Positions 34,880-44,188 of a stretch of DNA of 64,000 bases are shown piece by piece. Positions within the stretch are counted from its first letter, which is position 1, and each line of letters opens with the position of its first letter. The position numbers were made by a program, and so were the translations under genes. This stretch comes from Alloalcanivorax xiamenensis (GTDB taxonomy: Bacteria > Pseudomonadota > Gammaproteobacteria > Pseudomonadales > Alcanivoracaceae), in assembly GCF_009846745.1 (NCBI RefSeq), contig NZ_AQPF01000006.1, positions 100,319 through 164,318 of the forward strand. The letters are read 5' to 3'. The notes under the pieces are model-generated. The model worked only from the letters and a program-made list of their open reading frames with translations. It ran no database searches and had not been told where the DNA came from.

Positions 34880-35653
34880 ATGGCGGGTGACACCGGCAAT
34901 ACGTTGAAAACACGCTACGTGCCCATCGAGCGGATTTCCTTCATCGACATGAAGGAGATGTATGGACTCTACGAAAAGTACTATCAGAACGTGTCCCTGG
35001 AGGTCTTCGTCAAGGATATGTCGGAGAAGAGCGGTGTCTTCATGGTACGCCGGACACTGGACCGGCAAGTGGTGGGTTTTTCAACATTGAAAACCGTGCC
35101 GATGAGTGTCGGGGGGCGCACCGCCACCGGCGTCTTCAGTGGTGATACCATCCTTGAGAAACAATACTGGGGGGATCGCTCCCTGCAGACTGCTTTCCTG
35201 CGCTGGATGGTGCGGGAAAAAATGAAGCGGCCAACAAGAACGCTGGTATGGCTGCTGATCTCCAAGGGCTACAAGACTTACTTACTGCTGGCCAATAACT
35301 TCAATCGGTACTATCCCCATCCCGATGGTGAGCATCAGGATCTGGCGGCATACGTCGACCATTACTGCGAGAAGCTCTACTCCGACAGCTATTGTGCCGA
35401 GCGCAAGTTGCTGGACTTCGGTGACAACTATTCCTCGCTCAAAGGCGCGGTGGCACCGATTTCCCAGGAAATGCGCGACGGCAACGTCAAGATCCGCTTC
35501 TTCGAAGAGCGCAATCCCACCTGGGAGCGGGGCACCGAACTGCCCTGTGTGGGCATCTTTGATCGCGGCACGGTGCAGGCCTACCTGGCCAAACTCTGGC
35601 GTAAGCGGCCCCGCCGTCTGCGTTTGGCCGTTCGCCCGGCGGCTTACGAGTAA
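34880..35653 (+). CDS. GNAT-like protein, first gene of the GH3 operon
   Basis: A 257-residue soluble protein from ATG 34880 with AGAAGGA at 34871-34877. The order of segments suggests a GNAT-like acyltransferase fold: VVGFSTLKTVPM, then TGVFSGDTILEKQYWGDRSL as the acceptor/CoA strand-helix, and LVWLLISKGYKTYLLLANNF as the late beta-alpha unit. No close named relative is recognised. It has no signal peptide or membrane helix. The GH3 gene starts nine bases after its stop, so the two are co-expressed. A role as N- or O-acyltransferase in a small-molecule pathway is inference. Confidence 0.65.
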   Translation: MAGDTGNTLKTRYVPIERISFIDMKEMYGLYEKYYQNVSLEVFVKDMSEKSGVFMVRRTLDRQVVGFSTLKTVPMSVGGRTATGVFSGDTILEKQYWGDRSLQTAFLRWMVREKMKRPTRTLVWLLISKGYKTYLLLANNFNRYYPHPDGEHQDLAAYVDHYCEKLYSDSYCAERKLLDFGDNYSSLKGAVAPISQEMRDGNVKIRFFEERNPTWERGTELPCVGIFDRGTVQAYLAKLWRKRPRRLRLAVRPAAYE

Positions 35654-35662
35654 GGAGAGGTT

Positions 35663-37267
35663 ATGCTCAGCCAACGGCTATTGCATCTGGGGGTGCTGCC
35701 CGCCGGGCGGCGTTTCCGTACCGGGCTCTCCCATTTGGAACAGACCCAGCGATTCCGTCATCGCCAGTTGATGCGGCAGGTGGCGGCGTCAGCAGTGGGG
35801 CGGGAGCAAGGGATCGGCGAGGACTGGTCCTGGGAGCGTTTCGCCGAACGACTACCGGTTACCAGCTATGAGGACTGGCGCCTCCGGGTGGAGCAGGGCA
35901 GACGGGAGGGCGCCAATCCGCTGATCGCCTCGCCCACCGCCCGTTACCAGCCCACCAGCGGCTCCACCTCGGCGATCAAGTGGATTCCGTACAGTCGCGC
36001 CTTTCTCGGTGAACTGGACGGCGCCATCGGCCCCTGGCTGGCGGACCTTTATCATCGTTATCCGAAGCTGCGGCGCGGCCGGCACTACTGGTCGCTGTCC
36101 TGGATGCCCACCGCGCTGCGGCAGTCTCTTGGCGAGGAATTGAATGACGATCTGGCGCTGATGTCCTGGGGCAAGCGGCTGATCGCCGGCGCCACACAGA
36201 GCGTGCCGTCCTCGGTGGCTTTGGCCCGTACCTCCGACGATTCCCTGTTCGCCACTCTGGCGCACTTGGTCGCCGACCGCCGCCTGAGCCTGCTGTCGGT
36301 GTGGAGTCCGACCTTCGGCATTGGCCTGCTGGAAGGTCTGGCCAAGTGGCGCGAGGAACTGGCGCAAGTGCTGAGCCGTGGTGACTGGGGGGCGCGGCGG
36401 GCCGCGATGGCGGCGTCCAGGTGTCCGCGCAGTCCTCGTGGGGCGGCTTTGCTGCGAGCCTGGGACGGTGAACTGACGGCGGATTTTTTCCTGGCGCTGT
36501 GGCCGGCGCTGGCGCTGGTCAGTGCCTGGGATACCGCCGCGTCGGAGCCCTGGGCGCGGCGCCTGCAAGCGCTGTTGCCGCACGCGGATTTTCAGGGCAA
36601 GGGACTGTGGGCCACCGAAGGGGTGGTGACCTTTCCCTGTCAGGGCCGTTACCCGCTGGCGTATCGCAGCCACGTGTATGAGTTCCAGGATCCGGATGAC
36701 GGAGCCATCCATGCCCCCTGGGAGCTGGAAGCCGGGCAGCGGGTGATGCCGTTGCTGAGTACCGGCAGCGGCTTGCTGCGCTACCGGCTCAATGACTTGG
36801 TGGAAGTGACCGAACATTGGCGCACCGTGCCTTGCCTGCGTTTCCTCGGGCGGCGTGGCACCGTTGATCTGGTCGGCGAGAAGCTGACTGGCGAGGTGGT
36901 CAATGAGGCTTTCGCGCGGGCGCCGTTGCCACCCGGCGTAACGCCGGTGGGCGTGGTGGCCTGTGATGACGCCGGCGATGGCAAACCCGGTTATCTGGCG
37001 CTATTGGAAGGGTCGCCGCAAGTGCCGGTGGCGTCGCTGGCCGAGCATCTGGAGCAGGCGCTTGGTGGCCATTTTCATTATCGTCTCGCACGCAATCTGC
37101 ACCAGTTGGCGCCGCTGCGGTGTGTGGTGCTGGCGGACATGCGCGAACGCTATCTGGGCCATTGCCGGGACCAGGGCATGATCGAGGGCAACATCAAGAT
37201 CGAGGCCCTGCGTGCCTGGCCGGGAACCGCGCCGGCTTTCCTCGCGCCATCGCCGGTTTCAGCCTGA
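35663..37267 (+). CDS. GH3-family acyl-adenylating amide synthetase
   Basis: A 534-residue member of the GH3 (JAR1/auxin-amido synthetase-like) branch of the ANL superfamily, with AAGGAGAGG at 35652-35660. ATP-binding signatures are visible: PTSGSTSAIKWIPYS (about residues 96-110), WATEGVV (about 316-322) and LLRYRLNDLVEV followed by FLGRRGTVDLVGEKL, which carries the late Asp and Lys region. GH3 enzymes activate a carboxylate as acyl-AMP and pass it to an amino acid or amine. Bacterial members are known but mostly uncharacterised. Flanked by two GNAT-type genes and a CAT-fold gene, it probably makes an N-acyl conjugate. Confidence 0.82.
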   Translation: MLSQRLLHLGVLPAGRRFRTGLSHLEQTQRFRHRQLMRQVAASAVGREQGIGEDWSWERFAERLPVTSYEDWRLRVEQGRREGANPLIASPTARYQPTSGSTSAIKWIPYSRAFLGELDGAIGPWLADLYHRYPKLRRGRHYWSLSWMPTALRQSLGEELNDDLALMSWGKRLIAGATQSVPSSVALARTSDDSLFATLAHLVADRRLSLLSVWSPTFGIGLLEGLAKWREELAQVLSRGDWGARRAAMAASRCPRSPRGAALLRAWDGELTADFFLALWPALALVSAWDTAASEPWARRLQALLPHADFQGKGLWATEGVVTFPCQGRYPLAYRSHVYEFQDPDDGAIHAPWELEAGQRVMPLLSTGSGLLRYRLNDLVEVTEHWRTVPCLRFLGRRGTVDLVGEKLTGEVVNEAFARAPLPPGVTPVGVVACDDAGDGKPGYLALLEGSPQVPVASLAEHLEQALGGHFHYRLARNLHQLAPLRCVVLADMRERYLGHCRDQGMIEGNIKIEALRAWPGTAPAFLAPSPVSA

Positions 37268-37278
37268 GGAGGGGGCCC

Positions 37279-38367
37279 ATGCGTATTCGAAGAGCCACCA
37301 GCCAGGACAACCCGGCGATTCTGGCGCTGCTGGAAAACACGCCACAACCTGGGGCGATGACCCTGACGTTTGAACGGCGCCCGGATTATTTTCGGGGCGC
37401 GGCCATTACCTGTGAAGAACCGGAAGTCTGGTTGGCGGAAAGTGACGGGCCATCGCCGGAGCTGGGCGCGGTGTACAACGTGGGCCGTCGCCGGGTGTGG
37501 GTGAACGGTGATTGCGTGCCAATCCGCTATGCGCACGATTTGCGTATTGCCCCCCGGCACCAGGGCAGCCGCTTGTTGTTTCGCCTGTTCCGCACGTTGA
37601 AAGCCACTTTGCATCAGGAGGAGTGGATGCAGACGGTGATCCTGCGCGATAACGGCGTGTCGCGGAACACCGTGGCCAGCGGCCGCGCCGGGCTGCCGCG
37701 CTATTATCCGTTCGGCGCCATCGAAACCAGCGTGATTTACACACGGCCTGGTCGCTTCCAGGCACCGACGGGGCTTTCCGTGCGCGCCATGACCGGGGCC
37801 GATCTTGGCGCGCTGCTGGCGCTGCTGGAGCGGGAAGGGCCGCGCAAGCAGTTTTTTCCCTGGCTGGACCTGAGTGAGCTGCATTCCTCTCCCTACTTTC
37901 ACGGCCTGAGTCTTGGCGACTGGGTCGGTGTCTGGCAGGGGACGACGCTCAAAGGCGTATTGGGAAGCTGGAATCAAAGCGATATCAAACAGACGCGGGT
38001 CAATGGCTATCGCGGTGCTCTGCAGTGGTTGCGGCCGCTGCATAATGTCACCCGTCCGCTGCATGGCGGTTTGCGGCTGCCGGCGCCGGGCGAGTGTTTG
38101 TCGTTCGTCACCTTGCACACTCTGGTGACGGAGAACAATGACCCGCAATGGCTGGCGCCACTGCTGGAGCACGCCCTGCATGCCCATCATCGTGATCACG
38201 GGGCGGTGGTGTGCGGCTTCTTCATCCAGGACCCGTTACGCGACGCGGTGCGTGGCCTTCGCCGTCGTACTCTGCTCAGCGACCATTATCTGGTCAGCTA
38301 TGGCGAAGACCCGCGCCCGCGACTGGACCCGGAACGGATCCCTTACGTGGAAGTGGCCCGACTATGA
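37279..38367 (+). CDS. GNAT-family N-acetyltransferase, two-domain
   Basis: A 362-residue protein with GAGGAGGGG at 37266-37274. The N-terminal ~150 residues form a recognisable GNAT domain (MRIRRATSQDNPAILALLEN, then RYAHDLRIAPRHQGSRLLFR, where RHQGSRLL is the acetyl-CoA loop). The second half repeats a GNAT-like pattern (LSVRAMTGADLGALLALLER, WVGVWQGTTLKGVLGSWNQ) and ends with YVEVARL. It lies between the GH3 gene and the HxxxDG acyltransferase gene and overlaps the latter as ATGA. Substrate unknown. Confidence 0.8.
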   Translation: MRIRRATSQDNPAILALLENTPQPGAMTLTFERRPDYFRGAAITCEEPEVWLAESDGPSPELGAVYNVGRRRVWVNGDCVPIRYAHDLRIAPRHQGSRLLFRLFRTLKATLHQEEWMQTVILRDNGVSRNTVASGRAGLPRYYPFGAIETSVIYTRPGRFQAPTGLSVRAMTGADLGALLALLEREGPRKQFFPWLDLSELHSSPYFHGLSLGDWVGVWQGTTLKGVLGSWNQSDIKQTRVNGYRGALQWLRPLHNVTRPLHGGLRLPAPGECLSFVTLHTLVTENNDPQWLAPLLEHALHAHHRDHGAVVCGFFIQDPLRDAVRGLRRRTLLSDHYLVSYGEDPRPRLDPERIPYVEVARL

Positions 38368-39323
38368 AGGTGGTGGAGAAAGATTATATCGGCATGTGGT
38401 ACCAGGCTCGGCGCCGCTGCGGTATCGACGACGCTATCCACTTCGCCGTGATGGATCCGGATGGCGTCGGCGAGCGCTACTATTCGATTCCTCATCGGCA
38501 TCACGATGGCATCGGCGGCTTGCTGGTGTTGTTGCGGCAATGGGGCGTACCTCTACCACCGGTGCCTCGCAGTCGCCAGAGCGCGTCGCCGCCCCTCTGG
38601 CAATGGTTGAGGGCTCAGGGCGCGCCGCCCGGTCAGCCGCTTCCCTGGCGCCGTCTCCGTGGGCCCGAACCCCATGGTCAGGTGGAAACCATCTGTTTCG
38701 ATCCCGAAGCCACGGCGGCGATCATGGCGCGGGCGAAGCAGGAGCAGGGTTCGTTGAACAGTTTATTGCTGCATCGTCTGCATCGGGCGGTAGGCGAAAC
38801 GCTGTTGGAGACGCCGTCCACCGGCAGCTGGTTGTATCCGGTGAACATGCGTGGCGCGGTGAGCCGTGCCCGGGATGACATGAACCTGTCCAGTGGCTTC
38901 TATGTGCCGGTGGCACCGGAGCAATCGGTGGCGGCGCTGTACACCACTTTGCGCGAGAGGTTGCGCCAGCAGCAGCACTGGCGTTTCTGGCACCTGGCGC
39001 ATGTCGGCCGCTGGATTGGCGAGCGCGGGGTGGATTGGTTATGCCGGCGCCTGCTCGAGGGGCCCGGTCATATCGGCTCCTTCAGTAATCTGGGGGTTTG
39101 GCGGCTCGATCTTGGCGCCGCCGGCTTTTCCGATTCCGCTTGCCTGGCGGTATGCGGGCCGGGCAGTCCCAACCACCCGGTCGCTAATGGCGCCATTATC
39201 GTCAACGGCCGGTTGACCCTGTCACTGCGGGTGGACGCCTCTTTGACGGCGGGGCGTCTGGCCACACGAAAATGTTTGAATCTGTGGCGTCATTTTTTGT
39301 TGGAAGAGGGGGCTGGACGCTAG
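38364..39323 (+). CDS. Compact condensation/CAT-superfamily acyltransferase-like protein
   Basis: A 319-residue protein whose ATG overlaps the GNAT stop. Residues 43-49 read PHRHHDG, matching the HxxxDG catalytic motif (His44, Asp48, Gly49) of chloramphenicol acetyltransferase, NRPS condensation and wax-ester synthase enzymes; the preceding His of HHxxxDG is Pro. Later GSFSNLGVW resembles the SN(x)G strand of the same superfamily. The motif is near residue 44 rather than ~130, so the N-terminal part is much shorter than usual. The last codons and stop fall in a dispersed GGACGCTAG repeat. It could transfer an acyl group to the GH3 product. Confidence 0.68.
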   Translation: MKVVEKDYIGMWYQARRRCGIDDAIHFAVMDPDGVGERYYSIPHRHHDGIGGLLVLLRQWGVPLPPVPRSRQSASPPLWQWLRAQGAPPGQPLPWRRLRGPEPHGQVETICFDPEATAAIMARAKQEQGSLNSLLLHRLHRAVGETLLETPSTGSWLYPVNMRGAVSRARDDMNLSSGFYVPVAPEQSVAALYTTLRERLRQQQHWRFWHLAHVGRWIGERGVDWLCRRLLEGPGHIGSFSNLGVWRLDLGAAGFSDSACLAVCGPGSPNHPVANGAIIVNGRLTLSLRVDASLTAGRLATRKCLNLWRHFLLEEGAGR

Positions 39324-39458
39324 AAGCCGGACGCCGGACGCTTTAGAACATCGAGGCGTGGAGCATTGCGGATATAAATGAACGCTTTCAATGCTTGCGA
39401 GGGCGGCGGGCCCGGTTTTTCATCATTGGCGTCCGGCGTCCGGCGTCCGGCGTCCCGC
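39312..39458. repeat. GACGCC repeats as an inverted pair between convergent genes
   Basis: Left copy 39312-39342 (GGACGCTAGAAGCCGGACGC, then CGGACGCTT) and right copy 39429-39455 (four GCGTCCG units) face each other across ~85 bp that encode nothing. The left copy supplies the stop codon of the acyltransferase gene. Similar sequence occurs at 47054 and 63958. Confidence 0.75.
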
Positions 39459-39460
39459 TC

Positions 39461-42400
39461 TTATGCCACGTTCTCGTTACTCTCCGGCTCCGCATTCTTG
39501 CGCTTGCCGGCGAACAATCCGGTTACGTCGTCCATCACCATATAGAGCGTCGGAATCAATACCAGTGTGATCAAAGTGGCGAAGACGATGCCGAAGGACA
39601 GCGATACCGCCATCGGTTTCACCACCTGCGCCTGCAAACTGAATTCCAGGAACACAATGGGCACCAGCCCCAGAAAGGTGGTCAGCGACGTCAGAATGAT
39701 CGGCCGGAACCGGGCCCGTGCCGCCTTGATCGCGGCTTCCACCAGCGGCTCGCCGTCGCGGCGGTAGCGATTGACGAAATCCACCAGGATCAGACTGTCG
39801 TTCACCACCACGCCGGCCAGGGCGACGATGCCGAACATGGACAGCAGGCTGAAGGGCATGCCCAGCACCAGATGTCCGACCGCGGCGCCGATGGTGCCGA
39901 ACGGGATCACCGACATGATCATCAGTGGCTGCACATAGGACTTCAATGGGATCGCCATCAGCGCATAAATCAGAAACAGAGCCAGGCCGGTGCCATACAG
40001 CAGATCGACCATCATCTTTTCCTGCTCCCGGGTGGCGCCGGTGACACGATAGCTGACCCCGGGGTGATGGCTGAGAATGTCCGGCAGCTGAGTTTCGATC
40101 AAATCCTTGGTGATGCGGCCGGGCTCGGCCACCGCCTTGTCCACCCGGGCGGTGATGCTGATCGAGCGCTGGCGGTTGAAGCGGCGGATGGTGGCCGGGC
40201 TGCTGCCCATGTCCAGATCGGCCACGGCGGAGAAGGGCACCGCCTGGCTGTCGCCGGTGCGAATGCGCATGTCTTCCAAATAGCCTTCGGATTGCCGTTC
40301 CGACCTGGGGTAGCGGACCATGACTTTCACTTCGTCCTGGCCGCGCTGGATGCGTTGCACCTCCTCGCCGTAGAACGCCTGGCGCACCTGCCGCGCCAGA
40401 TCCCGCTGGCTCAGTCCCAGCAGTTCCGCTTCCGGTCTGATCCTGAGCTGGATTTCCCGCACCCCGCTGTCATGGGAATTGCGCAGGTCGTAAACGCCGT
40501 TGTAATCCCGCAATCGTTGTTCCAGTTCGGCGCTGGCCGCCTCCAGATGCGCCTGATTCTGGCCCACCAATTCCAGTGAGATATCGTTGTCGTCCGGGCC
40601 GCCCTCGCCACCTATGTGGAAAGTCCGGGCGCCGGGAATGCGGCCGACTTTTTCCCGCCAGCGCCGTGACAGTTCCGGCACCGACACCAGACTGTTCTCG
40701 CTCTTCACCAATTCCACCATGATGCCGCCGGAGGTGTCGCTCTCGGTCCACGCCAGTTGGGTACGCACCAGCGGCTCGCTCAACCCCAGCTCCTGCTGGA
40801 GTTCCTGATCCACTTCAGTGAGCGCCTGGCCGATGGTGTCCAGGTTGGTCTGGGTCACGTAGGCCGGCGTGCCCTTGTTCATTTCCAGTTCCACCTGAAC
40901 GAAGTCACCGCTCAGATCGGGAATGAACACCACCCGCAACAGGCCGCCGACAAGCAGGCCCACGGCCAGAATCAGCACCGAGAGGGCCCCGGCCAGCGCC
41001 AGATAACGATGGCGCAGGATACGCCGCAGCAGGGGCAGATAGGTGTTGTCGACGAAACGGAACAACCCGTCGGAGAAGCGCCGCTGGAAGCGGATCATCC
41101 TGTTCGGTTTCAAGGTCTCCGCGGGGGCGTCGCGCATGTGCGCCAGATGGGCGGGCAGAATCAGTTTTGATTCGATCAGCGAATAAAACAGGCAGATCAC
41201 CACAACGCCGCCGATGGAGGCGAAAAACTGCCCCCAGATGCCGGAGACCAGCAGGATCGGCAGGAACGCGGCCATGGTGGTCAGCACGCCGAAGGTGGCG
41301 GGGCCGGCCACATCGAGCACACCCAGCACCACGTTATTGGTGGAGTGGCCGTCCCGTTGAATCCGCGTGTAGGCGGATTCGCCGATAATAATGGCGTCGT
41401 CGACGACGATGCCGAGCACCACCAGAAAAGCGAACAAACTGATCAGATTGATGGTGATGCCGAACAGCGGCAGCGTGAACAGCGTGCCGAGAAAGGCGGT
41501 GAGCAGTCCGGCCATGACCCAGAACGCCAGTTTCAGGCGCAGGAACAACGACAGGATCAGAAACACCAGCACCGCGCCCATCAACAGGTTTTCCGACATC
41601 ATGTTGAGCCGGCCTTCCAGGTAGTAGGACACGTCGATCATCCAATTCACCTGGACGCCGTCGGGCAGACTCTCCTGCATCCGGTCCACATAGCCGCGGA
41701 CTTCCCGGGACAGCGCCAGAGCATCCTGTTCGCCCAGGGCCAGCACCCGAATGCCGACGGCGGGGCGGCCGTTGTGAGTGAGGTAGTAGTTGTCCTCGAC
41801 GAAACCGTCGCGGATATCGGCGATGTCGCGGAGCAGCAGGCGACTGCCGTCCGGGTTGGTGCGCACCACGATGTCCTCGAAATCCCGGCCCACGTAAGCC
41901 TGGCCCACGGTACGCACCAGTATATCGCCGCCGGCGGCCTGGATCCGGCCGCCGGGCAGGTCCAGGGAGGAGCGCCCCACCGCGTCCGCCACTTCGGTCA
42001 GCGTCAGGCCGTAGTTGCGCAGGGTCTCCTCGCTGACCTCGATACCGATTTCATAGGGGCGATCACCGATCAGTTCGGTCTTGGTCACCGAGGGCAGGGC
42101 AGTGATGTCGTCGCGCACCCGTCGCGCCACCTCCTTGAGCGTGCGGTCGTCCACATCGACGCTGGACACCGCCACCCAGATCACCTCGGTGCTCCAGACA
42201 TTGCGCTGGTATACCGGACGCTCGGTTTCCGCCGGAAACGTGGTGATCGAGTCCACCCGCATCTTGATGTTGTCCATCACTTCGCGGATGTCGTAATCCG
42301 GACTCACCTCCACCTGCACTGAACCGGTGCCTTCACTGGCGATGGAAACGATTTCACTGATCCCTTCCAGATCCTGGATCGCTTCCTCGATCTTGATCAG

Positions 42401-42649
42401 CACGCCCTGTTCCACGTCCGTGGGCGTGGCGCCCAGGTAAGGCATGGTGATGTTGACGTAGTTGGTTTCGACCTGCGGCTGGATTTCCTTGGTAATGGTG
42501 AACGCGGTGATGGCGCCGCCGATGATCAGTATGGCCATCAGCAGGTTGGCCGCCACCGGGTTGTGGGTGAACCAGGCGATCAGACCGGTGTATGCGTTCA
42601 GCCGCGGTGCTTCGGATTGCTTGTTGTCCGCATCAGGGGGCGACGACAT
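39461..42649 (-). CDS. RND efflux transporter (HAE-1/AcrB-like)
   Basis: About 1062 residues from ATG 42649, which has AGGGAG a few bases upstream; an earlier in-frame ATG at 42670 is less likely. Twelve transmembrane segments are expected in the usual 1+5 by 1+5 plan. Motifs include the first helix region (TGLIAWFTHNPVAANLLMAI), GATPTDVEQGVLIKIEEAI, the helix-4 block LVVLGIVVDDAIIIGESAYT with the Asp pair used for proton transfer, and VVVNDSLILVDFVNRYR late in the chain. It overlaps the adaptor gene by 17 bp. Substrate is not evident; multidrug or solvent export is likely. Confidence 0.92.
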   Translation of the reverse strand: MSSPPDADNKQSEAPRLNAYTGLIAWFTHNPVAANLLMAILIIGGAITAFTITKEIQPQVETNYVNITMPYLGATPTDVEQGVLIKIEEAIQDLEGISEIVSIASEGTGSVQVEVSPDYDIREVMDNIKMRVDSITTFPAETERPVYQRNVWSTEVIWVAVSSVDVDDRTLKEVARRVRDDITALPSVTKTELIGDRPYEIGIEVSEETLRNYGLTLTEVADAVGRSSLDLPGGRIQAAGGDILVRTVGQAYVGRDFEDIVVRTNPDGSRLLLRDIADIRDGFVEDNYYLTHNGRPAVGIRVLALGEQDALALSREVRGYVDRMQESLPDGVQVNWMIDVSYYLEGRLNMMSENLLMGAVLVFLILSLFLRLKLAFWVMAGLLTAFLGTLFTLPLFGITINLISLFAFLVVLGIVVDDAIIIGESAYTRIQRDGHSTNNVVLGVLDVAGPATFGVLTTMAAFLPILLVSGIWGQFFASIGGVVVICLFYSLIESKLILPAHLAHMRDAPAETLKPNRMIRFQRRFSDGLFRFVDNTYLPLLRRILRHRYLALAGALSVLILAVGLLVGGLLRVVFIPDLSGDFVQVELEMNKGTPAYVTQTNLDTIGQALTEVDQELQQELGLSEPLVRTQLAWTESDTSGGIMVELVKSENSLVSVPELSRRWREKVGRIPGARTFHIGGEGGPDDNDISLELVGQNQAHLEAASAELEQRLRDYNGVYDLRNSHDSGVREIQLRIRPEAELLGLSQRDLARQVRQAFYGEEVQRIQRGQDEVKVMVRYPRSERQSEGYLEDMRIRTGDSQAVPFSAVADLDMGSSPATIRRFNRQRSISITARVDKAVAEPGRITKDLIETQLPDILSHHPGVSYRVTGATREQEKMMVDLLYGTGLALFLIYALMAIPLKSYVQPLMIMSVIPFGTIGAAVGHLVLGMPFSLLSMFGIVALAGVVVNDSLILVDFVNRYRRDGEPLVEAAIKAARARFRPIILTSLTTFLGLVPIVFLEFSLQAQVVKPMAVSLSFGIVFATLITLVLIPTLYMVMDDVTGLFAGKRKNAEPESNENVA

Positions 42650-43919
42650 GCGGGGCTCCCTGATCGGCACCGGACTCGGTGTTGCCGTGTTCTCCCGGCG
42701 ATGTCACCGGTGGCGGGGCGGACGGCTCGCTGTCTTCCTGGTTCGCGTCCAGATCACGGATTTTCAAGGCCATTCCCGGTATCGGTGTCTGAATCGCGGT
42801 GATCACCGCGCGGTCGCCGGGTTGGAACGCCTCGTTGGTGTAGACCTGCTCGGGCGTACTGCGTACCACCTGGACTTCTCGTATGGCGAGTTTGTTGTCG
42901 CTGTCCGCCACATAGACCTGGTCGCCGTTACGCAAGGCGACTCGAGGCAACACCACCAGCCCCTCGGCGGAGCGGCCCTGGATACGGGCACTGACAAAGG
43001 TGCCGATGGGCAATGGCGGCTGCTTGCCGTCGCCTTCGAGATGGTACGGATCCGGTACCCGTGCCACGGCGTAAATCAGCCGGGTACGTTCGTCCACCAC
43101 CCCTTCGGTGCGGACGATCTCGCCGGGCCAGCTCATCATCCGGCCGCCGACTCTCGCCTGCAGGGTCACTTCGGGCAATGAAGCCGGCTGGTAACCCGGC
43201 CGGGGCAGATCGATGAAGGCGCTGTCCTGTTGCGACAGCGGTAGCCGTATCTCCGCCTCCTTGACGCTGAAGGCAGTGCCGAGCGGATTGCCGGCGGCCA
43301 CGAATTGCCCCAGATCCACACTCCGTTCCTTGACCAGCCCGTCGTAGGGCAGGTGGATGCGGGTCCGTTCCAGGTCTCGCCGCGCTTGTTGAACCAGCGC
43401 CTGTTGTGACTGGATCGCGGCCTGGGTCTGCTCTGCTTCCGACTGCCGCTGCTCCAGATCCGACTTCGAAATGTTCTTGCGGTGATAGAGGCTCTCGAAC
43501 CGATCCAACTGCTGGCGGGCCAGGCGGTGTGCCGCCCGCAGCCGCTTCAATTCCGCCTGCGCCTGGGACAGCGTGTTGCGGTAATCGCTGGGGTCGATTT
43601 CAACCAGCACCTGATCGGCTTGAAACAGACCTCCGGCAACGAACTCATTGGCAATCCGGGTTACCTTGCCGGACACCTCCGCCACCAATTGGGTTTCGGT
43701 GCGCGGTTGCACGGTCCCCTGGGAGCGCAGCTGAAACTGGCTGTGGGCGGTTTCGATCGGTAGCACATCGACGATCTCCGCCATCGCCGGCCGCTCCTCC
43801 ACCTCCGGTTGCGGGCGCATGGCCGCCAGTATGGCCACCACGGCCACGGAGCCGAGCACCATGGCGGCGGCGATCAGTACGAGAGAGGTTTTTTTCATAA
43901 CAGTCCGCTTGTTGACCAT
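42633..43919 (-). CDS. RND membrane fusion protein
   Basis: A 428-residue periplasmic adaptor. ATG 43919 or ATG 43898 (MKKTSLVLIAAAMVLGSV) could be used; the second gives a clean signal-anchor. Lipoyl halves (GKVTRIANEFVAGGLFQADQ and IHLPYDGLVKERSVDLGQFV) flank a coiled coil at about 110-190. The C-terminal tail is rich in Glu, Asp, Pro and Gly. It links the RND pump to an outer-membrane channel not encoded here. Confidence 0.91.
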   Translation of the reverse strand: MVNKRTVMKKTSLVLIAAAMVLGSVAVVAILAAMRPQPEVEERPAMAEIVDVLPIETAHSQFQLRSQGTVQPRTETQLVAEVSGKVTRIANEFVAGGLFQADQVLVEIDPSDYRNTLSQAQAELKRLRAAHRLARQQLDRFESLYHRKNISKSDLEQRQSEAEQTQAAIQSQQALVQQARRDLERTRIHLPYDGLVKERSVDLGQFVAAGNPLGTAFSVKEAEIRLPLSQQDSAFIDLPRPGYQPASLPEVTLQARVGGRMMSWPGEIVRTEGVVDERTRLIYAVARVPDPYHLEGDGKQPPLPIGTFVSARIQGRSAEGLVVLPRVALRNGDQVYVADSDNKLAIREVQVVRSTPEQVYTNEAFQPGDRAVITAIQTPIPGMALKIRDLDANQEDSEPSAPPPVTSPGEHGNTESGADQGAPHVVAP

Positions 43920-44188
43920 TCCCTGGTGGCATGCCGATGCCCGGGCCTCTATTGCAAACGCGCATTCGCTGGATATAAAGAAAACAGGTTAGCACTGCTG
44001 TTTTGCACGCCTATGACCGCACCGCCCCCCGGGTGTCGCCAATAGGCAACGCCCGGATGCCGTTGGTCCGACAGTGGAGGATCGGAGTGTAGGAAAATTA
44101 CAGGTACTGGCCGGGGCCGTAAAGCGCGTTGAAGCGGCAAACGCCACCGCTGGCCCGTGGAGGAGCACGGACCAGGAGGGCTTCGATG

